Shown here one piece after another: positions 1 to 8,927 of a stretch of 64,000 nt of DNA (positions within the stretch are counted from its first letter, which is position 1; each line of letters begins with the position of its first letter). The notes below the pieces were generated by a model. It saw only the letters and a list, made by a program, of their open reading frames with translations, did no database searches and was not told where the DNA came from. This DNA is from Sphingobacteriales bacterium. Its GTDB lineage: Bacteria; Bacteroidota; Bacteroidia; Chitinophagales; UBA2359. The translations under genes were made by a program, and so were the position numbers. The DNA lies in contig JADJTE010000002.1 in assembly GCA_016711295.1 (NCBI GenBank), positions 620,001 to 684,000 on the forward strand, in the 5' to 3' direction.

Positions 1-47
1 TCGCTATCCGATTCGGAGGGCAATTGCCAGATATTATCGATGGGCAT
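1..47 (-). CDS. possible 5' end of a leftward gene, cut by the window edge
   Basis: Reading the minus strand from an ATG at position 47 gives MPIDNIWQLPSESDS with no stop before the edge. It would start just after the terminator of the redoxin gene. Fifteen codons are too few to identify a family, and the reading could be chance. Confidence 0.25.
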   Translation of the reverse strand, partial: MPIDNIWQLPSESDS

Positions 48-101
48 AACACATAACTTGGGTGGTATAGAAAGCAGCAGAGTTTGCGGGGTGCTGTTTT
101 T

Positions 102-140
102 CAAAAAAAAAGTCAAGGCTTCCGATATCGGAAGCCTTGA
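102..140 (-). terminator. rho-independent terminator of the redoxin gene
   Basis: Positions 113-140 form a perfect 28-bp palindrome with arms TCAAGGCTTCCGAT / ATCGGAAGCCTTGA. On the minus strand it is followed at once by a T-run (the A-run at about 102-111 on the plus strand). It lies 30 bases after the stop of the leftward redoxin gene, the right place and orientation for its terminator. Confidence 0.85.
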
Positions 141-169
141 TAGGTATGTATTGGAGGTAATTGATTGGC

Positions 170-808
170 TTATTTTTTGTATTTTACTGAGCAGCCGTAT
201 TGTTTGGTTTCTTTGGTCGTCACTTTTTGTTTTGCCAATAATTCGGTCAATGTTTTGGCGGCATAATTGACTTTGGCGTTTTTGCCGCCCTCTGTATCGG
301 GCGCGTCGTCAATAGCGCCGCGATAAGCTAATTTGCCTTTGGCATCGATGATAAAAATATGGGGTGTAGTTTTAGCACCATAAGCTTTGCCTGTCGTACC
401 GTCTGTGTCGAGTAGGTAGGCGGTATAGCCTGGGTCGTAGGCGGCTAAGGTCGTTTTTAGTTCATCGGCACTTCTATAATCTTTGTGTTCGCTATTGGTC
501 GAGTTGACGGTGAGCCAAACTACGCCTTGTTGGGTATAGCGTTTTTGGAGGCTGGTCATACCACTATTTTCGTAATGAGGCACTACAAAGGGGCAGAAGG
601 GGTTGTTCCATTCCAATACGACTATTTTGCCTTTAAAATCGGACAATTGATGAGTTTTGCCGTCAAGGTCGGTAAGCGTAAAGTTAGGAGCTTTTTTTCC
701 TACGGGTAAATCGGGTAGGTTGGGTTTGGCGTTTTGCGCCCATAGCGCGTTAGACAATACTAATCCGCCGACCAATAATAATAAGGTTAATGTTTTTTTG
801 AGCAACAT
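170..808 (-). CDS. secreted thioredoxin-fold (redoxin/AhpC-TSA) protein
   Basis: Predicted 212-residue exported redoxin, probably periplasmic. I start at the ATG at 808 because it opens directly on a signal peptide (MLLKKTLTLLLLVGG... ending ALWAQ); the longer reading adds 23 unlikely residues. The body opens with VGKKAPNFTLTDLDGK, typical of redoxins, and the active-site region reads NPFCPFVVPHY, with one cysteine at about residue 72 rather than a CxxC pair. A second cysteine sits near the C-terminus (YGCSVKY, about residue 206), a tail I know from this Bacteroidota family. Family membership is solid; the substrate is unknown. It could act as a peroxiredoxin-like or thiol-transfer protein. 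Confidence 0.85.
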   Translation of the reverse strand: MLLKKTLTLLLLVGGLVLSNALWAQNAKPNLPDLPVGKKAPNFTLTDLDGKTHQLSDFKGKIVVLEWNNPFCPFVVPHYENSGMTSLQKRYTQQGVVWLTVNSTNSEHKDYRSADELKTTLAAYDPGYTAYLLDTDGTTGKAYGAKTTPHIFIIDAKGKLAYRGAIDDAPDTEGGKNAKVNYAAKTLTELLAKQKVTTKETKQYGCSVKYKK

Positions 809-897
809 GGCAACAAGTTTTTTTTGATGATAATGATGCTTAACGAAACAGCTATCTTGCAAAATAGTTGTGTACAAGGTGGCAATTTTAACAATTG

Positions 898-1018
898 GTA
901 ACTATTTAGCCTTGCAGGGGAAATAGCCATCTCTAATCGAATATGCAGTGATGTCAGGCATTATTAGATAAATATTGCTCATTACCCCATACCCAAAACC
1001 CTATACCCTAAATAGTTA
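898..1018 (+). mobile_element. R1 MITE-like element, copy A
   Basis: This 121-bp non-coding block begins GTAACTATTTAG and ends CTAAATAGTTA, so its ends are inverted repeats of 11-12 bp. The interior (AATCGAATATGCAG, GATGTCAGGCATTATTAG, ACCCCATACCCAAAACCC) recurs at 13199-13306 and, inverted, at 28994-29108. There is no reading frame of note. This copy has no clear flanking duplication. It fills most of the gap 809-1066 upstream of the redoxin gene; nothing else is visible in that gap. Confidence 0.8.
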
Positions 1019-1066
1019 AGAACAACCCTTTTAGATGCAAAAATAGCGGTGGCGGCGGGCTTGGCA

Positions 1067-1552
1067 TTAGTCCTGTTTGGTCGCGTTGGTGCCTCGATAG
1101 AGCAATACATTTTTATTATTGGATAATAAGTATATATTTTTTAATTTCGTAAATGTTAGGCTATCAAACGTCCATATACTTGTGCCATTGCCATCGTCCT
1201 TTTGTAGCGATAGCAATAGCGGTTCGGGTAAGGAAGGTAAGTGCAGTTCGGCTTGTGTGGTGTCGGCATCAAAAACGACAAAAGCCGACAGCGATTTATC
1301 CAAATACGGGGCATTTGCGTTGAGGCGGATACCTGTTTCGAATAGGCGGACGCACGACTTGCGCAAGGGCGACCATTGGTAGCCTGCCGATGCCTTGCAG
1401 CCGTGCGCATCGGTATCGCCGCCAAGTACGACGGTGTTCTTGTCCTTATTGTCGGATTGGGTGAGGGTTGCGGGTTGATTTTGTTGGCAGCGCGATAAGC
1501 AAGCAAGCAAGGGGCAAATAGCGAGGAAAAGACGAGATAAACGCTGTACCAT
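1067..1552 (-). CDS. small secreted protein of unknown function
   Basis: About 161 residues starting at the ATG at 1552 (a TTG three codons earlier is also possible). It has a hydrophobic leader (RLFLAICPLLACLSRC) that could be a signal peptide or a poor lipobox. The middle holds GGDTDAHGCKASAGYQWS followed by CVRLFETG, a two-cysteine motif (HGC ... SAGY.W ... C.RLFE) that I recall from uncharacterised Bacteroidota proteins. No enzymatic motif is visible. A CAAAGGTA sequence at 1602-1609, the reverse of TAnnTTTG, could be its -7 element. Confidence 0.6.
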   Translation of the reverse strand: MVQRLSRLFLAICPLLACLSRCQQNQPATLTQSDNKDKNTVVLGGDTDAHGCKASAGYQWSPLRKSCVRLFETGIRLNANAPYLDKSLSAFVVFDADTTQAELHLPSLPEPLLLSLQKDDGNGTSIWTFDSLTFTKLKNIYLLSNNKNVLLYRGTNATKQD

Positions 1553-1894
1553 AGATAGCAAAGAATTGTTAGCGGGGTGAAAGTGGCTTATTGTTCAGCT
1601 GCAAAGGTATTAAATATCTGCCTCATGTTTTCCCAGAGTGATTTTTTAGGAATACGAGTCCCAAGTGTTTTGGGGAATATCGGCTAAGGGAAGTTTTGTA
1701 TTTAGCAAACGCCGATGGTCGGGCACTAGTGAAACAGGGCAAACGCAAAGGTACTTGTTTTGTAAGACAATTTAAGTGAATAAAAATAAAATGTACAATA
1801 TGTTGATATACAGGAATTTGCGAATTGACGCAGGTTGTGTACTTGCAACAAAACAATAATAATAAGTACCAATCTTTAACTTTGGACAAGTCTA
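1553..1894. other. intergenic, no convincing gene
   Basis: About 340 bases without a supportable gene. The only long open frame (minus strand, 1623-1889) is rich in Cys, Leu and Tyr and resembles no protein I know. Two CAAAGGTA sequences (1602-1609 and 1746-1753) match the minus-strand -7 promoter pattern, but neither has a CAAA box at the right distance. Confidence 0.5.
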
Positions 1895-3934
1895 TTATTT
1901 ACCGCTTTTTCTTCTGTTGTCGTCTTTGCATAACATTTGGCAATTGTCTGCGGTTGTCTTACCGCCTAAATGCCAAGGTGTAATGTGGTCGCCTTCCATT
2001 TTTTCTATCTCGTAATATTCTGTGCAAACTGGGCAAATTCCTTTTTGCCTTTCGTATGCTTCTCTTTTTTGTTTGTCGCTGAATGCACGAATGTTTAAAT
2101 GCTTTTCCTTTCTTGTTAGAACGTAGTAATAAATGCCTTTTTTACTTTCTACATCTTCGTCTAACATTAGGGTAGTTATTTCTACTTCAAGTTTTTTAGG
2201 GTCAAGCTCTTTGTCTTTGAAGTCATTGTAAAGGAAACCCCATTTAATGCCTTTCATTTCTTTGCGATACTTTGGAAAAGTTGCCTTTACCCAATTTATA
2301 ACCGCTTGGAAGTAAAGCCAAAGTTCGTTAGCGTTTGGCTTGTGTTGGTTTTTTGACATATACTCTTTAATACTGCCTTCTGAAATCCAATCAATGGCAG
2401 TTTCAAGATATTCTTGTCTGTTTGCTGAACCTGTTAAATAATTATCACCAATTTTAGGTCGGCTGTTTTTTGAAAAGTAGCGTTTGGCATCAGAAACCCA
2501 AGAACCTGAATAAACTGCGTTTCTTAATTCTTGGGGTGTAAGAACTTTTCCAGCAATATTGATTGTTTCAAACCAATTCAATCTCTCGCTGTCTGTTCCT
2601 GAGCAATAGTAAATCATCAATGTGTAGTTCAATATTTGGTCTTGCTTGTCTTTTGGTAAATTATGAAATGCTAAACCATCAATTGAAAAATCTCCGTTTA
2701 TATACTGACAAATTGAAATAGTCCTTTGTTGCCCGTCTATGACTTCAAAATTACCGTCTTCACGAACCGCCCAATACATGACGTTGAGTGGAAAATCCTT
2801 TTGTAGGGTGTTGATTACTGCGTTTCGTTCTTTTTCATTATAAACAAATTCGCGCTGATATGGCGGACGAATATCTAATTTACCACCAAAGCCAACAACT
2901 CCGTTTTCTTCGTTGTCTTGGTAGCCGTCGATAAGTTCGCGAACCGAAATTTCTTTTAGTTCTATTTTCATTTTTAGCTTTTTGTTTTTGATTAAAATTC
3001 TGAAATAAGGACACTTGCCGTTTATGGATAAGTCTTTATCATCATCTCCTTTTCTGAATTTTACAATTTCAAATTGGTCGGGATTGTATTTATCGAGAAA
3101 AGTAATTGGAACGCCCATTACTCCATCATAGTCCGCTGGAATATCTTTTGTTTTTGCTACTTCGATAGCGTCATAGTTGTCGTATGCCGGATATTCTTCT
3201 GGATTGTAGTTTTTATAAACTATCAGGTCTTCGTGACGTTTTGAAATATCAAGATTAGTAAACCAATGAACTCCCGAAACCCTTATCATTCCTTCTTTAC
3301 GGTCTGTTGCTGTTGCGTAATCTTCGTAATGTTCGTTTATAAAATGTCCTGCACCGCCTTTAAAACCATAGCCTAACCACAATTTATTTTCCTTGATAAG
3401 TTTAAAGATTTCTTTGTAGGTAATTGCGTTTTGGTGTCCGACTATAACAAACTTTTTGTCGTATTCTATTAGTTGCGCCACATACTCACGAAAGAGTGAA
3501 AACGGTGGGTTTGTTACCACAATATCTGCTTGTTTCAGGAGTTCAATACATTCTTTGCTTCTAAAATCTCCGTCACCTTTCAGTTTTTTTGTTCCAATTT
3601 CGTTGAGGTCGGGAATTCTGTTGTCGTTCTTGTCACCTTCATACACTAAATAGATTGCTTGTTCGGATTTATTTTCGCTGAACAAGTTCATATCTTGATT
3701 TTTATAGCAAGTTGTGATTAGTTTTTTAAGTCCAAGTCTTTCAAAATTGTATGAGAAGAAATGAAAAAAGTTGCTTACTCGCGGGTCGTCACAGTTGCAA
3801 TAAACTACTTTGCCCTTGAAATGGCTTTTGTAGTGTTTCAATTCCTGTTCAATGTCGCCAAGTTGAGTATAAAACTCATCTTTTTTATTAGCCTTGGCTT
3901 GGATTAAATTTTTATTTTGCGTTTTTTCTGTCAT
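1895..3934 (-). CDS. EcoRI-type adenine methyltransferase joined to a DUF262-HNH endonuclease
   Basis: Reads as one 679-residue protein. Residues 1-321 match EcoRI-family N6-adenine methyltransferases: KKDEFYTQLGDIEQEL near the start and catalytic TNPPFSLF at about 141-148. Residues 322-679 look like a complete DUF262 plus HNH nuclease: PPYQREFVY (357-365), DGQQR (400-404), then CPVC (634-637), GDHITPWHLGG and a final C..NRRKSG as in zinc-stabilised HNH domains. Together this would be modification and cleavage in one chain. However, residue 322 is an ATG after CTAAAA, and removing one A from the T5 run at 2971-2975 gives a stop overlapping that ATG (ATGA). The duplicated methyltransferase upstream ends in just such an ATGA overlap. 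A two-gene coupled operon is therefore as likely as a true fusion. Probable role: restriction-modification or phage defence. Confidence 0.85.
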   Translation of the reverse strand: MTEKTQNKNLIQAKANKKDEFYTQLGDIEQELKHYKSHFKGKVVYCNCDDPRVSNFFHFFSYNFERLGLKKLITTCYKNQDMNLFSENKSEQAIYLVYEGDKNDNRIPDLNEIGTKKLKGDGDFRSKECIELLKQADIVVTNPPFSLFREYVAQLIEYDKKFVIVGHQNAITYKEIFKLIKENKLWLGYGFKGGAGHFINEHYEDYATATDRKEGMIRVSGVHWFTNLDISKRHEDLIVYKNYNPEEYPAYDNYDAIEVAKTKDIPADYDGVMGVPITFLDKYNPDQFEIVKFRKGDDDKDLSINGKCPYFRILIKNKKLKMKIELKEISVRELIDGYQDNEENGVVGFGGKLDIRPPYQREFVYNEKERNAVINTLQKDFPLNVMYWAVREDGNFEVIDGQQRTISICQYINGDFSIDGLAFHNLPKDKQDQILNYTLMIYYCSGTDSERLNWFETINIAGKVLTPQELRNAVYSGSWVSDAKRYFSKNSRPKIGDNYLTGSANRQEYLETAIDWISEGSIKEYMSKNQHKPNANELWLYFQAVINWVKATFPKYRKEMKGIKWGFLYNDFKDKELDPKKLEVEITTLMLDEDVESKKGIYYYVLTRKEKHLNIRAFSDKQKREAYERQKGICPVCTEYYEIEKMEGDHITPWHLGGKTTADNCQMLCKDDNRRKSGK

Positions 3935-4052
3935 TATTGATTTGATTTTCTAATTTTTAGTAAAAAAATTAACGTTAGCATCTTGCTCGTGTCCTTGCCA
4001 CAAAGCAGCATTTAGCAAAATTTGTGGCCGAAATTTAAAACACAGACCACTA
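3060..4052. repeat. direct repeat, downstream unit (partner at 4280-5272)
   Basis: About 990 bp is repeated in tandem at an offset of 1,220 bp. The unit covers most of the methyltransferase gene and about 115 bp upstream of its start, ending at CACAGACCACTA in both copies. Similarity is very high over the N-terminal two thirds of the protein and falls away near the 3' end of the gene. The shared upstream leader contains the inverted pair GCCACAAA / TTTGTGGC; in the other copy one arm carries a mismatch. Confidence 0.85.
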
Positions 4053-4156
4053 TTTACTGATTTATCGTGTTTTTGGGCATTTTCGCCAAATATTTCTTTT
4101 GGTCCTTGGCTTTTTACCTTTTCAGTCCTTAGTCGGTCTGTTTGCTTTTTCTTCAT
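3950..4156 (-). CDS. possible small ORF between the methyltransferase copies
   Basis: A 68-codon frame opens at an ATG that overlaps the TGA of the upstream methyltransferase copy (ATGA), which suggests translational coupling. The first 35 or so residues (MKKKQTDRLRTEKVKSQG...) are basic and lie in the only unduplicated spacer; the rest runs into the duplicated leader and is probably not selected as protein. No family recognised. It may be a remnant of a gene once coupled to the methyltransferase. Confidence 0.2.
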   Translation of the reverse strand: MKKKQTDRLRTEKVKSQGPKEIFGENAQKHDKSVNSGLCFKFRPQILLNAALWQGHEQDANVNFFTKN

Positions 4157-5153
4157 AATCTTTTGTTTTTGATTACGATGCGGACATAAGTCGGTTTTCC
4201 GTTAATTGTTCCGTCTTTGTCTTTTATCAAACCGTGTTCTTTGAACGGAATATTTTCGTTTATTCTGATGTCGTTTGAACTGATAATTTCAAACTGTTCG
4301 GGATTGTATTTATCAAGAAATGTAATTGGAACTCCCATTGCACCCGTGTAGTCCGCTGGAATATCTTTTGTTTTTGATACTTCAATAGCATCGTAATTGT
4401 CATATTTCGGGTATTCTTCTTCATTGTATGTTTTGTAGAGAATTAAATCTTCGTGTCTTTTATTGATTTCAAGATTAGTAAACCAATGAACTCCCGAAAC
4501 TCTAATCATTCCTTCTTTACGGTCTGTTGCTGTGGCATAATCTTCGTAATGTTGGTTGATAAAATGTCCTGCACCGCCCTTAAAACCATAGCCTAACCAC
4601 AATTTATTTTCTTTTATAAGTTTAAAGATTTCTTTGTATGAAATAGCATTTTGGTGTCCGACAATTACGAATTTTTTGTCGTATTCTATCAGTTGAGCAA
4701 CATACTCACGAAATAGCGAAAATGGTGGGTTTGTTACTACAATGTCGGCTTGTTTCAAAAGTTCAATACATTCTTTGCTTCTAAAATCTCCGTCACCTTT
4801 CAGTTTTTTTGTTCCAATTTCGTTTAGGTAGGGAATTCTGTTATCGTTTTTGTCTCCTTCATACACTAAATAGATTGCTTGTTCGGATTTATTCTCGCTG
4901 AACAAGTTCATATCTTGATTTTTATAGCAAGTTGTGATTAGTTTTTTAAGTCCAAGTCTTTCAAAATTGTATGAGAAAAAATGAAAAAAATTGCTTAGTC
5001 GTGGGTCGTCACAGTTGCAATAAACTACTTTGCCCTTGAAATGGCTTTTGTAGTATCTCAATTCTCGTTCAATGTCGCCAAGTTGAGTATAAAACTCATC
5101 TTTTTTATTAGCCTTGGCTTGGATTAAATTTTTATTTTGCGTTTTTCTGCCAT
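4153..5153 (-). CDS. second copy of the EcoRI-type adenine methyltransferase, frameshifted at its start
   Basis: Near-duplicate of the methyltransferase half of the gene at 1895-3934, including TNPPFSLFRE. It ends ...KNKRL at a TGA that overlaps a downstream ATG. Its ATG at 5151-5153 aligns with the start of the other copy, but a T-run at about 5143-5147 has five T's where the other copy has six, so the ATG is out of frame. The correct frame stays open (KTQNKNLIQAKANKKDEFYT...), with no in-frame ATG before the conserved core. It is either a fresh pseudogene, a phase-variable gene controlled by the homopolymer, or a sequencing error. The C-terminal 30 or so residues have diverged from copy 1, so the duplication is not brand new. 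Confidence 0.75.
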
Positions 5154-5272
5154 TAATGGTTTGATTTTCTAATTTTTTAGTAAAAAAATTAACGTTAGCA
5201 TCTTGCTCGCGCCCTTGCTACAAAGCAGCATTTAGCAAAATTTGTGGCCGAAATTTAAAACACAGACCACTA

Positions 5273-5505
5273 ACCTTTAAGCGATTATGGGCTAAGTTGT
5301 GAGTCAGATGGGATAAGGCATCCGTTTCAAGTGCCGTTCTCAGATATATAGACGAGTGGCTTATTCATGAGTTTTTGACGCAAAGATGCCTAACATTTCA
5401 CAACGAAACAAGTTCATTCGTAAAAAATACGGATTTTTTTGGTTTTTCGGTCATGGCTATTCAAAAATACCTTATTTTTACGCCCTAAACATAGCTATTC
5501 AACGC
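5273..5505 (+). other. intergenic region ahead of the AAA+ gene
   Basis: The frame of the next gene is open from 5386, but that extension (Phe/Tyr-rich, KYGFFWFFGHGYSKIPYFY) is unlike the rest of the protein, so I treat 5273-5505 as leader. No clear promoter pair or terminator is visible. Confidence 0.4.
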
Positions 5506-8500
5506 ATGAACTACAAAAAAAAGGAACTCAAAACCTATGGTGTGCTCGAAAGCCTACACCAAGGGCTACGCCGCTACCGTAGCGTGTTAGACGAAGCGGA
5601 GGCTTGTTATATCAACGCCGAATTTTCGTTCTATAATTTACAATTTGACCAAGCCGACTGGAATGCCAACATCACTTTTCGCGTTTTGGAACATTTTACT
5701 AATCGCGAAATCTGCAAATTGGAAAAGCCCACGCTTATCAGCAAAGACCAGAATGTCGTATATGTGCGCGACGGCTGGGGTACGCCCCAACCCGGATTTT
5801 GGAAACGCGGCACCTACAAATGGGAAGCGTATATAGACGGGGCTTTGGTTGACGAAATCTATTTTTATCTGAACGTAGAATTGACCTTGCGCAACAAAGC
5901 CACACAATTAGACAATTTTCCCTTAGAAATCTATTTCTATGTCTATAACGAACAGCAATACCTCAAAGCGCAAATGGGTTATTTTGCCCATATCAACGAC
6001 CGCCGCGCCGAGATTGTCTTAGAATCGGGCTATGGTGTGCGCGAGCCGGGCTTTTGGCAAAAAGGCAATTATACGGTCAATATCGTATTTATGGATACTG
6101 TTATCGGCTCGTTTGCCTTTAACGTAGGCGATAGCAATGTGCCATTTAGCGGCGTATGGGCTACCAATAGTGCCGTTTTGCCACCCATTACCAACGCGCC
6201 GCCGCCTGCTGCCATAGCTAAGGATAAATACAAACTGAAAGAGATAAAAAGTTATGGCTCGCTCGAAAGCCTGTTTCAAGGCAACCGCCGCTACCGTTCT
6301 GTATTCGATGAATCCGAAATTTGCTATGCCAATGTAGAAGCCGCATTTTATAATATCTTGTTCAGCGAAGAAGATTGGGAAGCTACCATCTTGTTGCGTG
6401 CCATCAATTACCATACATACGCCGAAGTATGCCGCTTAGAAAAGAAAATGACCATCGCACAAGACCAAAATGTGGTGTATGTGCGTGACGGCTGGGGTAC
6501 GCCCGAACCCGGATTTTGGAAACAAGGCACCTACCGTTGGGAAGTGACCATAGATGGCAAACTGCTGGGCGAAACTTATTTTTATATCGTCAATAACGGC
6601 TTGCTTAGTGCAGACGATAATCCTTATTTCGACCTGAAAAGCATCAAACTATTTGAAGGTCCCTACGAAGGATTAGAAATGGGCAAACGCATCTATCTCG
6701 AAAAATTTGACCATAAAACTACCCGCTACATCAATGTAGAATTGACCTTAGAAAACAAACTCACGAATATGCCATACATGCCGCTCGAATTTCAGGTCAA
6801 TGTGTATAATGATTCACATTTTCTGAAAGCATATATGTCTGTATTTAAGCATATCAATGACCAGCTGCCGAAATTATAATCGAGACGGGCTATGGCATCC
6901 AAGAACCCGGATTTTGGTTCAAGGATTATTATACCTTAGAAGTGCTGTTCATGGACAAAATTATTGCCGTTATTCCCTTTGAAGTGGGCGACGAAAATGT
7001 CGTGTTTGATGGCGAATACGATTTGTCGCACGATACATGGGCGGTAGATGCACCCGAACCCGAAAAGACACTGAACTACGAAGAGGCAAAAGCCGAATTA
7101 GAAGAGCTAATCGGCTTAGAACCCGTCAAAAAGCAAATAGACGAATTATCGCAATACCTCAAATACCAAAAATTAGCCGCAGAGCGCGGTATCAAAGCCA
7201 AAGAACACTTTAACCTGCACAGCATATTTATGGGCAACCCCGGCACGGGCAAAACTACCGTAGCGCGTATGCTGGGCAACCTATACCGCGCCTTGGGCGT
7301 GTTGAGCAACGGCAAAGTACACGAAGTAGGACGCGCCGAACTCGTAGCCGAATATATCGGGCAAACTGCTCCCAAAGTCAAAAAAGCCATCGAGCAAGCC
7401 CGCGGCGGCATCTTGTTTATCGACGAAGCCTACGCCCTCACGAACCGTGGCGACGACGAAAAAGATTTCGGACGCGAGGTAATAGAAGTATTGCTCAAAG
7501 AAATGTCGGACGGTAGCGGCGACATCGCTGTCGTCTGTGCGGGCTATACTAAGGAAATGGAAAACTTCATAAAAACTAATCCAGGCCTAAGCTCGCGCTT
7601 TGGCAGCGTTATCACCTTCCCGACTATACGCCCGACGAACTGATGCTCATTGCCGACTATACCTCCCACAAAAAAGGAGTAACCCTCGAAGGCGAAGCCC
7701 GCGAAGCTATCTATTTCGAAGTAGTAGAAAATTACCGAAACCGCAACCGAAATTTCGGCAACGCCCGATTTATAGGCGGCATCATCGAAGAAGGACGCAA
7801 AAATATGGCACTACGCCTCATGGCAGAACCCGACCCGCAAAACATCAGTGCCGAAGATTTTGTCACTATCACCAAACCCGACATCGAAAAAATATTTGCC
7901 CGCAAACGACCCAAAGGCGTTACACTACCCATCGACGAGGCATTACTCTCCGAATCGCTGGCGCAACTCAACGGCTTATTGGGATTGGATAATATCAAAA
8001 CCGAAGTGAACGAACAAGTCAAATTGGTGCGCTATTACATGGAAATAGGCAAAGACGTGCGCACTGCTTTCTCGACCCATACCGTATTTTCGGGTAGCCC
8101 TGGCACGGGCAAAACCACCGTAGCACGCATTCTGGCGCAAATATACAAAGCATTGGGCATCTTAGAACGCGGGCATTTGGTAGAGTGCGACCGCCGTGCG
8201 CTCGTAGCAGGTTATGTGGGGCAAACCGCAGGAAAAACGGGCGAAATGATAGACAACGCTATGGGCGGCTGCTTGTTTATAGACGAAGCCTACTCCCTAA
8301 CCGCAGGCGGACCAAGCGACTATGGACGAGAGGCAGTCGAGACGATACTCAAACGAATGGAAGACGACAGAGGCAAATTTATGGTCATCGTAGCGGGATA
8401 TACCAAAGAAATGCAGCAATTCTTAGAGTCGAACCCAGGACTAAAATCGCGATTCGATAAACATTTTTACTTCAAAGACTATACCGAAGTAGAACTACTG

Positions 8501-8794
8501 CAAATTGCCACCAACTTATTTGCCGAAAAAGAATTGCGCCTTGATGTAGATGCCAAAGCCATGCTACAACAACACTTGGGCGGATTGATGCGCAACCGAA
8601 GCAAATATTTTGGCAACGGTAGAGCCGTGCGCAAAATGGTAGACGAAACCCTACGACAACACGACCTACGCTTGGCAAATATGCACCCCAACCAACGCTC
8701 GCCCGAAGTGATAAGCACCATTACACTCGACGACCTGCAACACCTTCGCAATACCACTACTAATACCGAACAAGACCGAAAATTGGGCTTTTAA
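5506..8794 (+). CDS. two-headed CbbX/SpoVK-type AAA+ ATPase with four N-terminal beta modules (two frame breaks)
   Basis: Reconstructed as 1,096 residues after repairing two one-base deletions. Start chosen at ATG 5506 (MNYKKKELKTYGVLESL). The first half holds four related modules of about 120 residues with the pattern LK-IK ... G-R-Y ... Y-NVE ... VRDGWGTPxPGFWKxGTYxW; the second lacks its first 45 or so residues. The second half has two AAA+ domains of the CbxX/CfqX type: GNPGTGKTTVARM, GGILFIDEAYAL, NPGLSSRF, then GSPGTGKTTVARI, GGCLFIDEAYSL, NPGLKSRF. Break 1 is at about 6865 (restoring one base gives NDQRAEIIIETGYG, matching the earlier module). Break 2 is in the C-run 7619-7621 (restoring it gives TFPDYTPDELML, matching the second AAA+ domain). 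CbbX-like ATPases remodel protein complexes; the target here is unknown. The modules probably bind substrate or partner. Confidence 0.9.
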
Positions 8795-8796
8795 CC

Positions 8797-8826
8797 ATAG
8801 CCCCACGATTTAAATCGTGGGGCTAT
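8797..8826. repeat. perfect 30-bp palindrome (REP-like hairpin or terminator)
   Basis: Perfect inverted repeat with 15-base arms, ATAGCCCCACGATTT and its complement, starting two bases after the stop of the AAA+ gene. There is no T-run on either side, so it is not a standard rho-independent terminator. Its form (GC-rich arm ends, AT centre) resembles REP elements served by RAYT transposases, one of which is encoded at 41165-41760. Confidence 0.7.
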
Positions 8827-8927
8827 AAAATGCCCACTTAACCCCAACGGTTTTAAACTTCCTTCTATCTATTTCTCATCGAACCAACTACACATCTATC
8901 GGCACGCCTGCAAGCCCGCTGGCGACG

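Noticed and set aside
40..270. Plus-strand frame of 76 codons at the left edge
   Set aside because: It runs through the terminator hairpin and into the antisense strand of the redoxin gene; hydrophobic and low in typical codons.
1623..1889. Minus-strand frame of 88 codons upstream of the small secreted protein
   Set aside because: Composition (Cys/Leu/Tyr/His-rich) is unlike the proteins of this window and no motif is visible.
3940..5272. Integron cassette array (repeated leader with inverted arms upstream of each methyltransferase)
   Set aside because: The leader lacks convincing RYYYAAC/GTTRRRY core sites, and there are only two units, best explained by one tandem duplication.
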